This document shows positions 1 through 7,733 of a stretch of DNA of 64,000 nt, in pieces. Every line of letters starts with the position of its first letter. Within the stretch, counting starts at the first letter, position 1. The DNA is from Nocardioides ungokensis. GTDB lineage: Bacteria > Actinomycetota > Actinomycetes > Propionibacteriales > Nocardioidaceae. Under the pieces are notes generated by a model, which had not been told where the DNA came from, made no database searches, and saw nothing but the letters and a program-made list of their open reading frames with translations. The position numbers were made by a program, and so were the translations under genes. The DNA lies in assembly GCF_013466985.1 (NCBI RefSeq), contig NZ_CP059164.1:2861001-2925000 (forward strand), given 5' to 3'.

Positions 1-888
1 CGGGAACAGCGTGGTCAGGTGGTAGTCGAGGTCGTCGGGGGTCGCCGGGCGGCCGAGCCGGTCGGGCTCGACCAGCCAGCTGGCGAAGCTGCACGGCTGC
101 GTGACCGGTCGGACCTCCTCGGCGTCGCGGACGAGCATCACGGGAGCGTCGAGGGCATACCTCGCCCAGGCCTCGGCCGGACCTCCCTCGGGCAGCGCGC
201 CGGAACGCCGGGGGTCGATCCCCTGCCAGACCTGCTGCCGCATCGAGTGCCAGCCCGAGGCGCGGCCGGAGAGGTACGGCGAGGCCGCGGAGAGGGCGAC
301 GAGCACCGGGACGAGCGATCGCACCAGGTCGAGCCGGCCCGCCCAGCCGGCCGCCGGGCCCGCGTCGAGGTTGACCTGCAGGGCAGCCGTCGCGGTCATC
401 ATGGAGCGCCCGGGGCCCGCGCAGCCGAGGGCGTCGAAGTGGCGCTCCATCGCGGCGTAGCGCGGGTGCGGGTTGGTCCGGTGGGCCGCGCGGGCCGGGT
501 CGGTGCCAAGACCCGCTGCGCCGTGTCCCTGGCCGGCCAGGGCGCTGCGCAGGACCGCGAGGTCCGTCCGGAGCGCCGCCACGGCCGCCGGGGCACCGGC
601 CACGGGCGGGGTGGACAGCTCGACCTGGCCGCCGGGCTCCATGGTGACGGCGCTCCCGCACGGCATCGGCGGCAGCGACGCGACCAGGTCCAGGACCCGC
701 TGCCACGTCGGGCGGCTTGCGGGACGGCGCAGGTCGACCAGGTGCAGCTCGAGCTCCAGTCCCACGAGCCCCGCGGGGTGGTCATGCAGCGCGGACGCCG
801 TGACGTGCTCCCGGGCGTGGCCCACCGGGTCGAGCCGGTCGAAGGCCACGGCGCGCAGGGAGTCGTGGGCTGCTGACTGAGCGGTCAT
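1..888 (-). CDS. egtA: Glutamate-cysteine ligase EgtA (ergothioneine pathway), C-terminus cut by window edge
   Basis: The frame is open for 296 codons from an ATG at 888 to the window edge; the AGGAGGG-like ribosome site (GGAGGGGG) lies just upstream. Visible motifs are those of the GCS2/EgtA family: GLVGLELELHLVDL near residue 38, MEPGGQVELSTPP near 75, TAALQVNLDAG near 155, and SPYLSGRASGWHS followed by RQQVWQGIDPRRSG near 190-215. The family joins glutamate and cysteine to gamma-glutamylcysteine, the sulphur donor for ergothioneine. The rest of an ergothioneine operon (egtB, egtC, egtD) would have to lie left of the window, so pathway membership is inferred from the motifs alone. The missing C-terminal part is roughly a quarter of the usual length. 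Confidence 0.85.
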   Translation of the reverse strand, partial: MTAQSAAHDSLRAVAFDRLDPVGHAREHVTASALHDHPAGLVGLELELHLVDLRRPASRPTWQRVLDLVASLPPMPCGSAVTMEPGGQVELSTPPVAGAPAAVAALRTDLAVLRSALAGQGHGAAGLGTDPARAAHRTNPHPRYAAMERHFDALGCAGPGRSMMTATAALQVNLDAGPAAGWAGRLDLVRSLVPVLVALSAASPYLSGRASGWHSMRQQVWQGIDPRRSGALPEGGPAEAWARYALDAPVMLVRDAEEVRPVTQPCSFASWLVEPDRLGRPATPDDLDYHLTTLFP

Positions 889-1135
889 CCGCCCCCTCCA
901 GGTCCGGACCGGTCGTCCAGCCTGTTCCGGACGACCGCGGGTCGGTGCGGGGGCGGCCCTACTGCGACCGTCCTCGTTGTCGTGCTCCTCCATCCCTATC
1001 GCACGACACCGACGATCCCAAGGCCCAAAGTCGGGTGTTCAGCAATCCGTAAGCCGGCGTACGCTCCGCCCACCAAGGGGCCGGGCATGACGAACCGCCC
1101 GCCACCTGCGTGGAAGGAGATGGAACCAGCTGCGC

Positions 1136-1450
1136 CTAGCCGTGCTCCTTGGGCTGGAGCTTTCGGCTGGCCTGCCCGAACCAGTAGCCGACCACAGCTC
1201 CGGCGATCCCGGTGATCGGCGCGATGTACTGCGCGAGGTCGGCCGGCGTGGTGCCGGCGAACAGGGCGTAGAACGGGTACGCGACGATGGCGAAGACCAC
1301 CATCAGGAGCGTGATCCCGCGGATCCACGTCTCGAGGAGCAGTCGATGCTGCTCGCCGTCGGTCTCCAGCTTCCTCACGGCCAGCAGCGTGAGGTCGGGG
1401 CTCGGCGGATCAGGTACTGCGCCCAGCGGGCTCGGGTCCGTGTTCGACAT
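1136..1450 (-). CDS. Small protein with two membrane segments, holin-like in layout
   Basis: 104 residues. I chose the ATG at 1450 because a purine-rich ribosome site (GGAAGGGGAAG) precedes it; the longer frame upstream has no site and reads as low-complexity Arg/Pro. After a Pro-rich soluble start come a likely amphipathic helix (residues 24-45) and two hydrophobic segments: about 47-66 (GITLLMVVFAIVAYPFYALF) and 73-95 (IAPITGIAGAVVGYWFGQ). The tail is short and positively charged. The layout resembles holins and small actinobacterial membrane proteins, but no family motif is recognised. It lies between egtA and the ancestral sigA terminator, so before the element inserted it was the gene directly downstream of sigA on the same strand. 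Confidence 0.7.
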   Translation of the reverse strand: MSNTDPSPLGAVPDPPSPDLTLLAVRKLETDGEQHRLLLETWIRGITLLMVVFAIVAYPFYALFAGTTPADLAQYIAPITGIAGAVVGYWFGQASRKLQPKEHG

Positions 1451-1586
1451 CGGTCTTCCCCTTCCGAGAATGGCTCGAGGGTGCCGTGCGACCGACCCAC
1501 GCCGACAGGGCCGTAAGCCTCGCGCCGGGGACTGTTGGGCCCGGCTCGGACGCGCTCGCGCGACGGGACCGTCGCACACGTGCAGA

Positions 1587-1624
1587 ACCGCCCCCGACCC
1601 GCGTGGATGCGGGTCGGGGGCGGT
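1587..1624 (-). terminator. Ancestral sigA terminator, now displaced by the element
   Basis: Perfect 16-bp inverted repeat: ACCGCCCCCGACCCGC at 1587-1602 pairs with 1609-1624 around a 6-nt loop. On the minus strand it would follow the sigA stop codon by about 17 bases if the 22-bp repeats at 1638 and 7734 were fused, so it is most simply the original sigA terminator. Confidence 0.75.
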
Positions 1625-1637
1625 CAGCGGGTCCGGT

Positions 1638-1659
1638 GCTCAGTCCAGGTAGTCGCGCA
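1638..1659. repeat. Left attachment site (attL) copy of the 22-bp sigA 3' end
   Basis: GCTCAGTCCAGGTAGTCGCG plus CA, identical over 22 bp and in the same orientation as 7734-7755. Read on the minus strand it encodes the end of SigA (RDYLD and the TGA stop). Identity ends at once on both sides (T against A to the left, T against G to the right), as expected for a site-specific recombination core. The coding end here is detached from any gene. Confidence 0.85.
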
Positions 1660-1827
1660 TTAGGGCCGACTATGCATTGCGCCTTCCCGAGGGAACCGTC
1701 AACATCCGAGGTGCGATGTACGGTGGAATATTCTTGACTAGCCATCGTGACGTCGCGAGCGGAAGCAAAGTAGTTGTCTACTGCCGCCGAACAGACTCCG
1801 AGACGTGGGAGCAGGCCCCAGGCCCCA

Positions 1828-2166
1828 TCAGTTCCTCAGCATTTTCTGCAGAGCTCGAATCCTCTCGCCGTTCGTCATCCACACGCTGATCGTCTTGAGG
1901 GAAAGCAGACCGGGGATGAGCAGAGCGAAGAGAACCATGCCGCCGTTACCCGAGGGATAGTCAGACAACAGGGCCGGCACAACGAAGATCAGGATCGAAA
2001 CAGCCGACACGACCAGCGTCCACAAGAGCCACGATCTGCGTCCGTTCTCGAGCTGCTCAATCTCGCGCTTGATCTTCCTCTCGAGGATGACATGGTCAGC
2101 AACGCCGCCTGCGACGTTGCCAGCGAGTCCCATCACGTTGAACAGCGTGGAGAGGGTCTGAAACAT
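1828..2166 (-). CDS. Two-TM membrane protein of unknown function (element cargo)
   Basis: 112 residues from an ATG at 2166. An amphipathic start is followed by a charged helix with alternating Lys/Glu (ERKIKREIEQLENGRRS, residues 29-45), then two membrane segments at about 47-68 and 76-95 and a short basic tail. The frame stays open upstream to a TTG at 2436, but the ATG is preferred because the upstream 90 residues carry no recognisable domain; neither start has a good ribosome site. It is the last gene inside the left end of the element. No family recognised. Confidence 0.55.
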   Translation of the reverse strand: MFQTLSTLFNVMGLAGNVAGGVADHVILERKIKREIEQLENGRRSWLLWTLVVSAVSILIFVVPALLSDYPSGNGGMVLFALLIPGLLSLKTISVWMTNGERIRALQKMLRN

Positions 2167-2491
2167 GCAAGCAGTTTGCCACGGGGGCAGAACCGAGCGC
2201 GGCGGTTCACGGATAGAGCCCTCCCGAGGTCTGGCCAGCGCATCGTGCGCGGTGCGCAGCGCCCCGTGGTGTTGCACGCTGAGTGCTCGTGTGAGCAGAC
2301 CGCTTGGTCGCTTCCCATGCCAGATCGCTTCGACCGCGCCCGCCGGTGTCGGCGCGGCGATCACATATGGACTGAACGCGGGGACCCGAAAGTGCGCATC
2401 GAGTGCGGCCAGTGTTGCGCCCCGGGCAGTCTCCAAGACCTATAAGCGCGCTACGAGCACTGGCAGCGAGTGCGCGACGCCAGCCGGCGGG
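2167..2491. other. Intergenic stretch of the element, possible 5' extension
   Basis: The stretch lies between two minus-strand genes. It holds an in-frame 270-nt upstream extension of the gene ending at 1828 (TTG at 2436) with amino-acid composition not obviously random. No RNA gene, repeat or clear promoter was found. Confidence 0.3.
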
Positions 2492-2857
2492 CTACTCGCA
2501 TAGGGTCAACCCCTTGTCGATGAGGGGGCTGATGTCCTTCTTGAGGCCGTAGCCAAGCGCCTTGTCGTCGGCCCAGATTGGCCGGATGTCTGCGTAGTTG
2601 CCGGAGCTCTTGGCTGTTCCGTTCAACGCGTACTTGGTGCCATCGCTGGCGGTGAACACGACTGCGCCGACGCCGTTGGACCCGTCGCAGGACAGGGTGC
2701 CGCTGTCCACGGTAAGCGGCCACTTCTTGCCCATGTCGGCTCGGCTGACCTGTCCAGCGTCGTCCCCGGAGCCCCCCTCCGAGCCGTCGCTGGAGCTGCA
2801 CGCGGTGGTTGCGGCGGCTAGGAGGAATGGCAGTACAAGAAGAAGTCCCCGTCTCAC
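2492..2857 (-). CDS. DUF2511-type lipoprotein
   Basis: 121 residues. The signal peptide is [20 protein letters not shown]; cysteine 20 begins the Ser/Gly/Asp-rich linker usual in actinobacterial lipoproteins, although the lipobox (TTAC) is weak. The mature part fits DUF2511: [16 protein letters not shown] at about 44-59, a short beta stretch [18 protein letters not shown], and a C-terminal [13 protein letters not shown]. Two further cysteines (in TLSC and TLC) probably form a disulfide. DUF2511 proteins are small exported proteins of unknown role, often on phages and mobile elements, which fits the location. The gene is divergent from the K+ channel gene, so the 155 bp between them should hold both promoters. 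Confidence 0.75.
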   Translation of the reverse strand: MRRGLLLVLPFLLAAATTACSSSDGSEGGSGDDAGQVSRADMGKKWPLTVDSGTLSCDGSNGVGAVVFTASDGTKYALNGTAKSSGNYADIRPIWADDKALGYGLKKDISPLIDKGLTLCE

Positions 2858-3012
2858 GGGCGCTGACGCTACCGGCGGAGCCTCAAGGCGTGGGGATATT
2901 GACGGATTACCGGGGTGGCACGGACATGTCGAGGCTGTGCATCGTCGTGGCAGGCCTAGGGGCTGAAAGTGTTAACCGGACGCCGACACCGCAGGTGACA
3001 TACCCTTCGGCC

Positions 3013-3663
3013 GTGCCGAGCGAGCAGAGCCGAGTCGAACGTTGGGAAGACACCAGCGAGGTCCCCTTGCTCCTACTGGCTGCTGCGTTCCTCGTCGCGT
3101 ATGCGTGGCCGGTGCTGGATCCACGCATGGACCACACCCTGGACGACGTCCTGACGGCTGCTTCTTGGGCAGTGTGGACCGCGTTCGCACTCGACTTCTG
3201 CATCCGGATCTGGCTGGCCGAGCCGCGTGGCCACTACGTCGTTCGCCACTGGTACGACGTGGTGCTGATCGCCGCCCCGATGCTGCGCCCTCTCCGGTTG
3301 CTGCGCCTGCTGGCGTTCGCCCGCATCCTGAACCGCTCGGCTGTAGGCGGTCTCGCTGGCCGGGTCGCGATCTACGTCTCCGGCGTCGCGATGATGTCCG
3401 TGGGCCTCGGCGCTCTAGCCGTGCTGGACGCGGAACGGAGCTCGCCGGACGCGAACATCAAGACGGCCGGGGACGCGCTCTGGTGGGCTTGCACCACCGT
3501 CACGACCGTCGGTTACGGCGACCGCTATCCGGTCACAACCCAGGGACGAATAATCGCGGTCGTCCTGATGCTGGTGGGCATCGCCGTTCTGGGGTCCCTC
3601 ACGGCGATCATCGCCGCTTGGCTTGTCGAGAACGTCCAACAGAAGGATGAGACTCGTGAGTGA
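3013..3663 (+). CDS. Voltage-sensor-type potassium channel, 6-TM (element cargo)
   Basis: 216 residues from a GTG at 3013, chosen because the frame upstream overlaps the divergent lipoprotein gene and has no channel-like sequence; an ATG at 2926 is the alternative. A selectivity filter TVGYGD sits at about residue 165 within WWACTTVTTVGYGDRYP. An S4-like segment RPLRLLRLLAFARILNR (about 92-108) has Arg at three-residue spacing. S1 (about 16-36), S2 (45-68), S3 (80-90), S5 (116-138) and a final S6 (177-205) are clear. The protein ends soon after S6, with no cytoplasmic nucleotide-binding or RCK domain. It should conduct K+ across the cytoplasmic membrane. A channel of this type is unusual on such a small element. 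Confidence 0.85.
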   Translation: MPSEQSRVERWEDTSEVPLLLLAAAFLVAYAWPVLDPRMDHTLDDVLTAASWAVWTAFALDFCIRIWLAEPRGHYVVRHWYDVVLIAAPMLRPLRLLRLLAFARILNRSAVGGLAGRVAIYVSGVAMMSVGLGALAVLDAERSSPDANIKTAGDALWWACTTVTTVGYGDRYPVTTQGRIIAVVLMLVGIAVLGSLTAIIAAWLVENVQQKDETRE

Positions 3664-3856
3664 GCAGCAGCCCCGCGATCGTCCTGCCGCTGCGGGTGTC
3701 GCGCTTGCGGTTGTCGGCTGCGTGATGGGGATCATCGGGTCCGCCGGGGCGGGCCAGCCGTGGTCGTTAGTGGGGTGGGCCACTTTTGTCGTTGGCTGGG
3801 CGATTGCTGCCGTCGGAGCGGTGCGGGCCGGCTACCGATTCGGTCGAGGACGCTGA
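3656..3856 (+). CDS. Small two-TM protein coupled to the channel gene
   Basis: 66 residues from a GTG at 3656 that overlaps the last 8 bases of the channel gene; AAGGATGAG lies about 6 bases ahead as a ribosome site. Two hydrophobic segments, AAAGVALAVVGCVMGIIG (about 10-28) and SLVGWATFVVGWAIAAVGAV (about 35-54), are followed by a basic tail, RAGYRFGRGR. The overlap implies translational coupling, so it may be an accessory subunit or modulator of the channel; that role is inferred from position only. Confidence 0.65.
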   Translation: MSEQQPRDRPAAAGVALAVVGCVMGIIGSAGAGQPWSLVGWATFVVGWAIAAVGAVRAGYRFGRGR

Positions 3857-3870
3857 TCGACGGGGGCACT

Positions 3871-3918
3871 CCCCGCGCCCGCACAAAGGGCCGGGGGCCG
3901 GGGCGGCCCGGCGCGGGG
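3871..3918. terminator. Possible terminator between convergent element genes
   Basis: CCCCGCGCC at 3871-3879 pairs with GGCGCGGGG at 3910-3918 around a G-rich loop that can pair internally. It sits between the convergent channel operon and capsid gene. There is no U-run, so support is moderate. Confidence 0.35.
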
Positions 3919-3997
3919 AACCTCACAACCCCGTCACCCTCGTCCGCCTGGAAGGTGCGGAGGCGAGGGCTAGCGCCGGTCCACGTTCTGTTGGGGG

Positions 3998-5184
3998 CTA
4001 TGCCCCGGTGAGCGCCATCTTCACCACGCCCATGGGCCGCTGGACGGCCAGGTCGAAACGGCCCTCAACCCGGAGATGCACCTGGTTCCTGGCGAACGAG
4101 TCTCCGATGGCGCTGGACTGCTCGGTCTGGATACCACCGTCGGTGACGAGTTGGGCGACCCCGTTTGACAGCAGGTAGCCGGTCCCGGCCGGGACAGCCG
4201 TGGAGACGGTAACCGGGATGCCCCACAGCCTGCGGGCGGCGGAGTCCACGGGGACCCCGTTGCGGGAACCCTCGGCGTTAAGGACGTACTGGCCGGCATC
4301 GAGCTGGGTGGTCTCCACCGTCTCCCAGTCCGTGGGGTTCAGCACGTAGTAGTAGCCCTGGAAGCCGAGGGTCTCGACCTTGGTGACCGCGGCACGGGCC
4401 GTGCGGACCGCGTTGGTGGTGAACGCCAGGGTCTGGATGCCGCTGGTGTGGGCGAGGCCGGTCAGGTTCTCCCCGGTGCCGTCCCCGTTGATGACCTGGA
4501 TCTCCACGGCCTGGTGCAGCCCGTTGACCATCTCCAGCTGGACGAAGCTGGTCAGGCTCGGGCCGTCCTGGAGGACGTACTTGTCGATGGGCTCGGACAG
4601 GTGCGCGATGACGTGCAGGTGGCCGTCGTACGGGGTCAGCCCGTACACGCTGATGGGCTTGAGGTTGCCGGGGCCACCGGGGCGGCATTGTTGGTCCGCG
4701 TGGTCTGCCGCATGTACCGGTAGGTCACCGGCCGGACCACAGAGGGGAGCACCTCGATGAGCGAGGTGGGGGCGTCGCCGAGGCGGTAAGGCTCCGGGTC
4801 CATCGGGATGGAGGTGTACGGGTCGGCCGTGTCCACCAGGGCCTTCGTGCCCGGGGTGCCCAGCGCGTTGCCGAACCGGGCGGCCAGGTCGCTCTTGATG
4901 CCGGACGAGCGCAGGGAGAGGAACTTGGTGGCGTCGTCGTCGCCACGGCTGTCGGGGCTGCCGAAGACGGCCCGCATCATGGCAGCCTGCTGGTCCTTGA
5001 TCTCGACGTCCATCTGCTTGACGGAGTTCATGGCCGTCTCGACCGTCGTGGCCTCGGCCGGGTCCAGGTCCCGGCTGCCGCCCCTGGCCCGATCAACGAT
5101 CTGCCGGGCGGCATCCACCCGCGTCTTACGGTCGGCCTTGAGCCGCTCCAGCTTGTCGGGGTCGTACGTCGTGGTGTCGTTCAT
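3998..5184 (-). CDS. HK97-type phage major capsid protein, one frameshift
   Basis: Two consecutive minus-strand frames form one protein of about 395 residues. ATG at 5184 follows a GGAG site. The N-terminal part has a charged helical delta-like region (about 10-70), then PYTSIPMDPEPYRLGDAPTS and LPSVVRPVTYRYMRQTTR. Near 4669 one G is missing in a CCGGG run; restoring it continues VAPGNLKPISVYGLTPYDG into the C-terminal HK97 fold part (IAHLSEPI, NGDGTGENLTG, GFQGYYYVLNPTDWE, RRLWGIPVTVSTAVPAGTGY, HLRVEGRFDLAVQRP). PF05065-type capsid proteins build icosahedral shells. No protease, portal or terminase accompanies it. Whether the frameshift is real decay or one of the many draft indels cannot be told from sequence alone. 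Confidence 0.8.
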
Positions 5185-5661
5185 GGTGTGCTCCGTGGGT
5201 GCACGGCGCAGAGCGCAGCGTGCTCGAAGGGGAGCAACATCCACCGGGGCGGTTCCCGCCAACCGTGACGGCTGGGGGCGTGGCCTAGGGCGGCTCACCA
5301 CAGGGCGGGTGCCCGTGGCGCATGGCCTTCGGGTGGAACGTCGGTCGCCTTACGCCCTGTCCAACTCCCCGGACTTGACCCCCCGCACGGGGCCCTCGTC
5401 CTTGGCCGTCCTCACGTCTCGGCGACGAGCTCATCGTTTCACGAGACGCCGGTAATCCTCAACTAATCTTTAACTCTTGCTGCAGCTAACGCTCCAGGCG
5501 CTGCCTCTCGTGTCGTCCGCTCATGCCGAAGAGATCGGGCGGAACGTAGCTTGCGCGTAGAAGGTGACTCCCTCACTGAGAAACCTTCCGAAACGGCCTC
5601 CTGGCATTCGCCCGCTCACCTAGGGTCCTCCTCGGCACACACACAACTGCAAGGGGAAGCC
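5185..5661. other. Divergent regulatory region between capsid and secreted-protein genes
   Basis: 477 bp without a supported gene. It contains the most AT-rich patch nearby (about 5450-5480: AATCCTCAACTAATCTTTAA), a plausible promoter core for either divergent gene. No repeat array or RNA fold recognised. Confidence 0.35.
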
Positions 5662-6153
5662 ATGATCAAGAAGTCTCTGCCCGCGTTTGCCGCGGGCGCG
5701 ATCTTCGCCATCGCCGCCGCCGGGGGCGGCGTCGCCGCGTTCGCTGGCGACAGCACCACCGCGGCTCGCGCAGGCACGACGCCGAAGACCGGATCCTACG
5801 ACGCCACCGGCGTATCGCTGGACACTGATAACAATGGTTACACCGACGTCATCGCCGCGCTCGTTAAGTGCCCCCGCGGTACTCAGATGACCGGCGGTGG
5901 TGGCGGCGACTTCACCTCGACCGGCTACCTGCTGATGAACAGCCCGGACCGGTACGAGAAGTGGATGTTTGCGGTAGGCGTGGACGAGACGGTGACGGAG
6001 AATCCGGCCAACGTGTACGGATCCATCGTCTGCTACTCCAAGGACGGCTCTCATCTGGGCGGCTCCTACCGCACCACCACCTCGGTGCAGTCCGAGCCCA
6101 TCCCGGCCGCCGACTTGGCTCTGCTCCGCAAGGCTGTGGCCAACCGCTCCTGA
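5662..6153 (+). CDS. Secreted protein of unknown function (element cargo)
   Basis: 163 residues. ATG at 5662 has a strong ribosome site (AAGGGGAAG). The start MIKKSLPAFAAGAIFAIAAA is a clear signal peptide with likely cleavage after AFA near residue 30. The mature protein has a Cys-Pro-x-Gly-Thr-x-x-x-Gly-Gly-Gly motif (CPRGTQMTGGGGG) and a second cysteine (GSIVCYSKDG), the two-cysteine pattern seen in small actinobacterial exported beta proteins. It ends with a helical AADLALLRKAVANRS. A terminator follows at once, so it is probably a single-gene transcript. Function unknown. Confidence 0.75.
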   Translation: MIKKSLPAFAAGAIFAIAAAGGGVAAFAGDSTTAARAGTTPKTGSYDATGVSLDTDNNGYTDVIAALVKCPRGTQMTGGGGGDFTSTGYLLMNSPDRYEKWMFAVGVDETVTENPANVYGSIVCYSKDGSHLGGSYRTTTSVQSEPIPAADLALLRKAVANRS

Positions 6154-6161
6154 ATCGGCAA

Positions 6162-6200
6162 GGCCCGGCCCCCGGCACGCCACGTGTCGGGGGCCGGGCC
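6162..6200 (+). terminator. Terminator after the secreted-protein gene
   Basis: GGCCCGGCCCCCGGCA (6162-6177) pairs with TGTCGGGGGCCGGGCC (6185-6200), one G-T wobble, 7-nt loop. It begins 8 bases after the stop codon. Confidence 0.7.
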
Positions 6201-6377
6201 CACCCCAGAGGGGCCGAGGACTGGCATGCGTCCGCGTGACCGAGCCCAATCAGTCCTTGGGGGCGCACGGGCACCGCAGACGCGCTGTTCGTTGCACACC
6301 GGCCCCGTCGCACGTACATTCCCCGGTGTCCAATGACGCCTGCGCTTCGCTGCAGGTCAACCTACCGGGGGGGCCCA

Positions 6378-6473
6378 ATGTTCCGTGCCACCAAGACTGC
6401 CCTGATCGCCGTTGCCCTGACGGCCAGCGCGCTCACGTACACCGCTGGCCCTGCCAACGCCGTCACCGACTAG
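6378..6473 (+). CDS. 31-residue signal-peptide-only ORF
   Basis: ATG at 6378 after a run of seven G (GGGGGGG) that can serve as a ribosome site. The product is a basic start (MFRATK), a hydrophobic core (TALIAVALTASALTY) and a cleavage site PANA, followed by only VTD and a TAG stop. It is a signal peptide with almost no mature protein. It is either the remnant of a secreted-protein gene cut short by a stop or indel, or a small exported peptide. I favour a remnant, since the bases after the stop give no clear continuing frame. Confidence 0.4.
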   Translation: MFRATKTALIAVALTASALTYTAGPANAVTD

Positions 6474-6698
6474 CCAGCTGTCTGTCAGCCGCACCGCCTG
6501 AGTGTCGGTGCTCACCAGCCGTTGGTCGGGTTCGCTTAGCAGGGCTGGCGCTACTGCGTGATTCGGAAGGTTATGCGGTGTCGAGTGCCGGAGGGAACAC
6601 CGTATTTCGCGGTGGCTGGACCCGGGGTACCGCCAGGAGCCCTAGGGACTCCTGGGCCGGAAAACATCCCCCAGCCGTCTAGACCCCCGAGCCCGGGC

Positions 6699-7619
6699 TC
6701 AGATGTCGCCACGGTTGAGCTTGCGGGCCTCATCTGCGGCCCGCGCCGAGGCCTGCGGCTTCGTGTAGCGCAGCAGCATGTCAGGCCGGGTCCACCCCGC
6801 CACGGCCATGAGGCCCATCTCCGAGCCCCCGGCGGCCAGCCACCGGTGCGCGGCAGTGTGGCGGAGCCGGTGAGGGTGGAAGCCGCGAATCCCAGCCAGC
6901 TCGGCGCGGTAGCGCAGCGACTTGTGCAGGCCGTAGTAACTGAACGCCTTGCCCCGGTCCCCAAGCCACAGGGCCTCCGACCGCAGTGCCAACGAGTGCA
7001 CACGGCGGGCGCGCAGGTAGCGGTCGAGGGCCAGAGCGGTCTTGGCCCCGAACGGCACGGCGCGCCCGTTGCCACCCTTGCCTCGTCGCACGATTGCCTG
7101 ACCCTCTCGGATGTCGATGTCAGCCAGCGAGAGCGACGCCACCTCCCCGGCACGCACCCCGGTCTCCAGCATCAACCGGACGATCGCCTCGTCGCGGCGG
7201 TCCCGCAGCTCCTTGCCCGCGCAGGCCTTGATGAGCGCCTTGACCTGTTCCTCGGTCAACGGCTCCACCACAGGGGCGTCCAGCTTCGGCGACTTGACCC
7301 CCAGCAGCGGGTCGGCGGCCAGCTCCCCCTCCTCGGTGAGCCATGCCGAGAACCGGCGCACGCCGAGCTGACGAGCCACCGCCGTTGCGGGCTGCGCAGC
7401 TTCGCTAAGCAGGCCGTCTACGAAGCCCGCCAGGGTGCGCCGGTCCAGCACCGGCGGCAAGCCCTGCGCGGCGCAGTACCGCAGGTACTGGGCCACCCCA
7501 GTGAGGTAGCTCTTGATGGTGGCCGGGCTCTTCCGCTCGGCGCGCAGGGCCACCTCCCAGGAGTCCAGCAGGGCCGGGAGATCGAGCTGCGGGCCGGGAG
7601 GAAGAGGTCGGGTCGCCAT
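6699..7619 (-). CDS. Tyrosine recombinase (integrase) of the element
   Basis: 306 residues. The N-terminal SAM-like core-binding domain covers about 10-100 (SWEVALRAERKSPATIKSYL). Catalytic domain residues are all present: Arg in TGVRAGEVASL (about 155), Lys in RRGKGGNGRAVP, HPHRLRH for His-x-x-Arg, GWTRPD in place of the His/Trp box, and Tyr in LLRYTKPQ near residue 284. The protein is XerC/D-like in size and lacks an arm-binding domain. It ends 114 bp inside the right attachment site, the usual place for an element's own integrase, and should recombine the 22-bp core at the sigA 3' end. No excisionase is recognised beside it. Confidence 0.92.
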   Translation of the reverse strand: MATRPLPPGPQLDLPALLDSWEVALRAERKSPATIKSYLTGVAQYLRYCAAQGLPPVLDRRTLAGFVDGLLSEAAQPATAVARQLGVRRFSAWLTEEGELAADPLLGVKSPKLDAPVVEPLTEEQVKALIKACAGKELRDRRDEAIVRLMLETGVRAGEVASLSLADIDIREGQAIVRRGKGGNGRAVPFGAKTALALDRYLRARRVHSLALRSEALWLGDRGKAFSYYGLHKSLRYRAELAGIRGFHPHRLRHTAAHRWLAAGGSEMGLMAVAGWTRPDMLLRYTKPQASARAADEARKLNRGDI

Positions 7620-7691
7620 GCCCCCAAGTCACCGCCAATATCTGGACTGGGAGCGGTGTGCGACCCAGGATTCCTGGCCGAGGACAGCAAA

Positions 7692-7730
7692 AACCGCCTC
7701 CCACCTGCGAAAACAGGCGGGGAGGCGGTT
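7692..7730 (-). terminator. Element-supplied terminator for sigA
   Basis: AACCGCCTCC (7692-7701) pairs with GGAGGCGGTT (7721-7730), with an inner CCTG/CAGG stem and a CGAAAA-type loop. Read on the minus strand the stem is followed by TTTTTGC, a canonical intrinsic terminator starting 5 bases after the sigA stop. It lies inside the element, so it replaces the original terminator now at 1587-1624. Confidence 0.8.
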
Positions 7731-7733
7731 AGA

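Noticed and set aside
1828..2436. Longer 202-residue form of the element's first membrane protein (TTG start)
   Set aside because: No domain or ribosome site supports the first 90 residues; kept as a possibility only.
2809..3012. N-terminal extension of the K+ channel
   Set aside because: It would overlap the divergent lipoprotein gene and has no channel-like or signal sequence.
4636..4700. Programmed ribosomal frameshift in the capsid gene
   Set aside because: No slippery heptamer or downstream pseudoknot is apparent, and many non-phage genes nearby show the same kind of single-base break.
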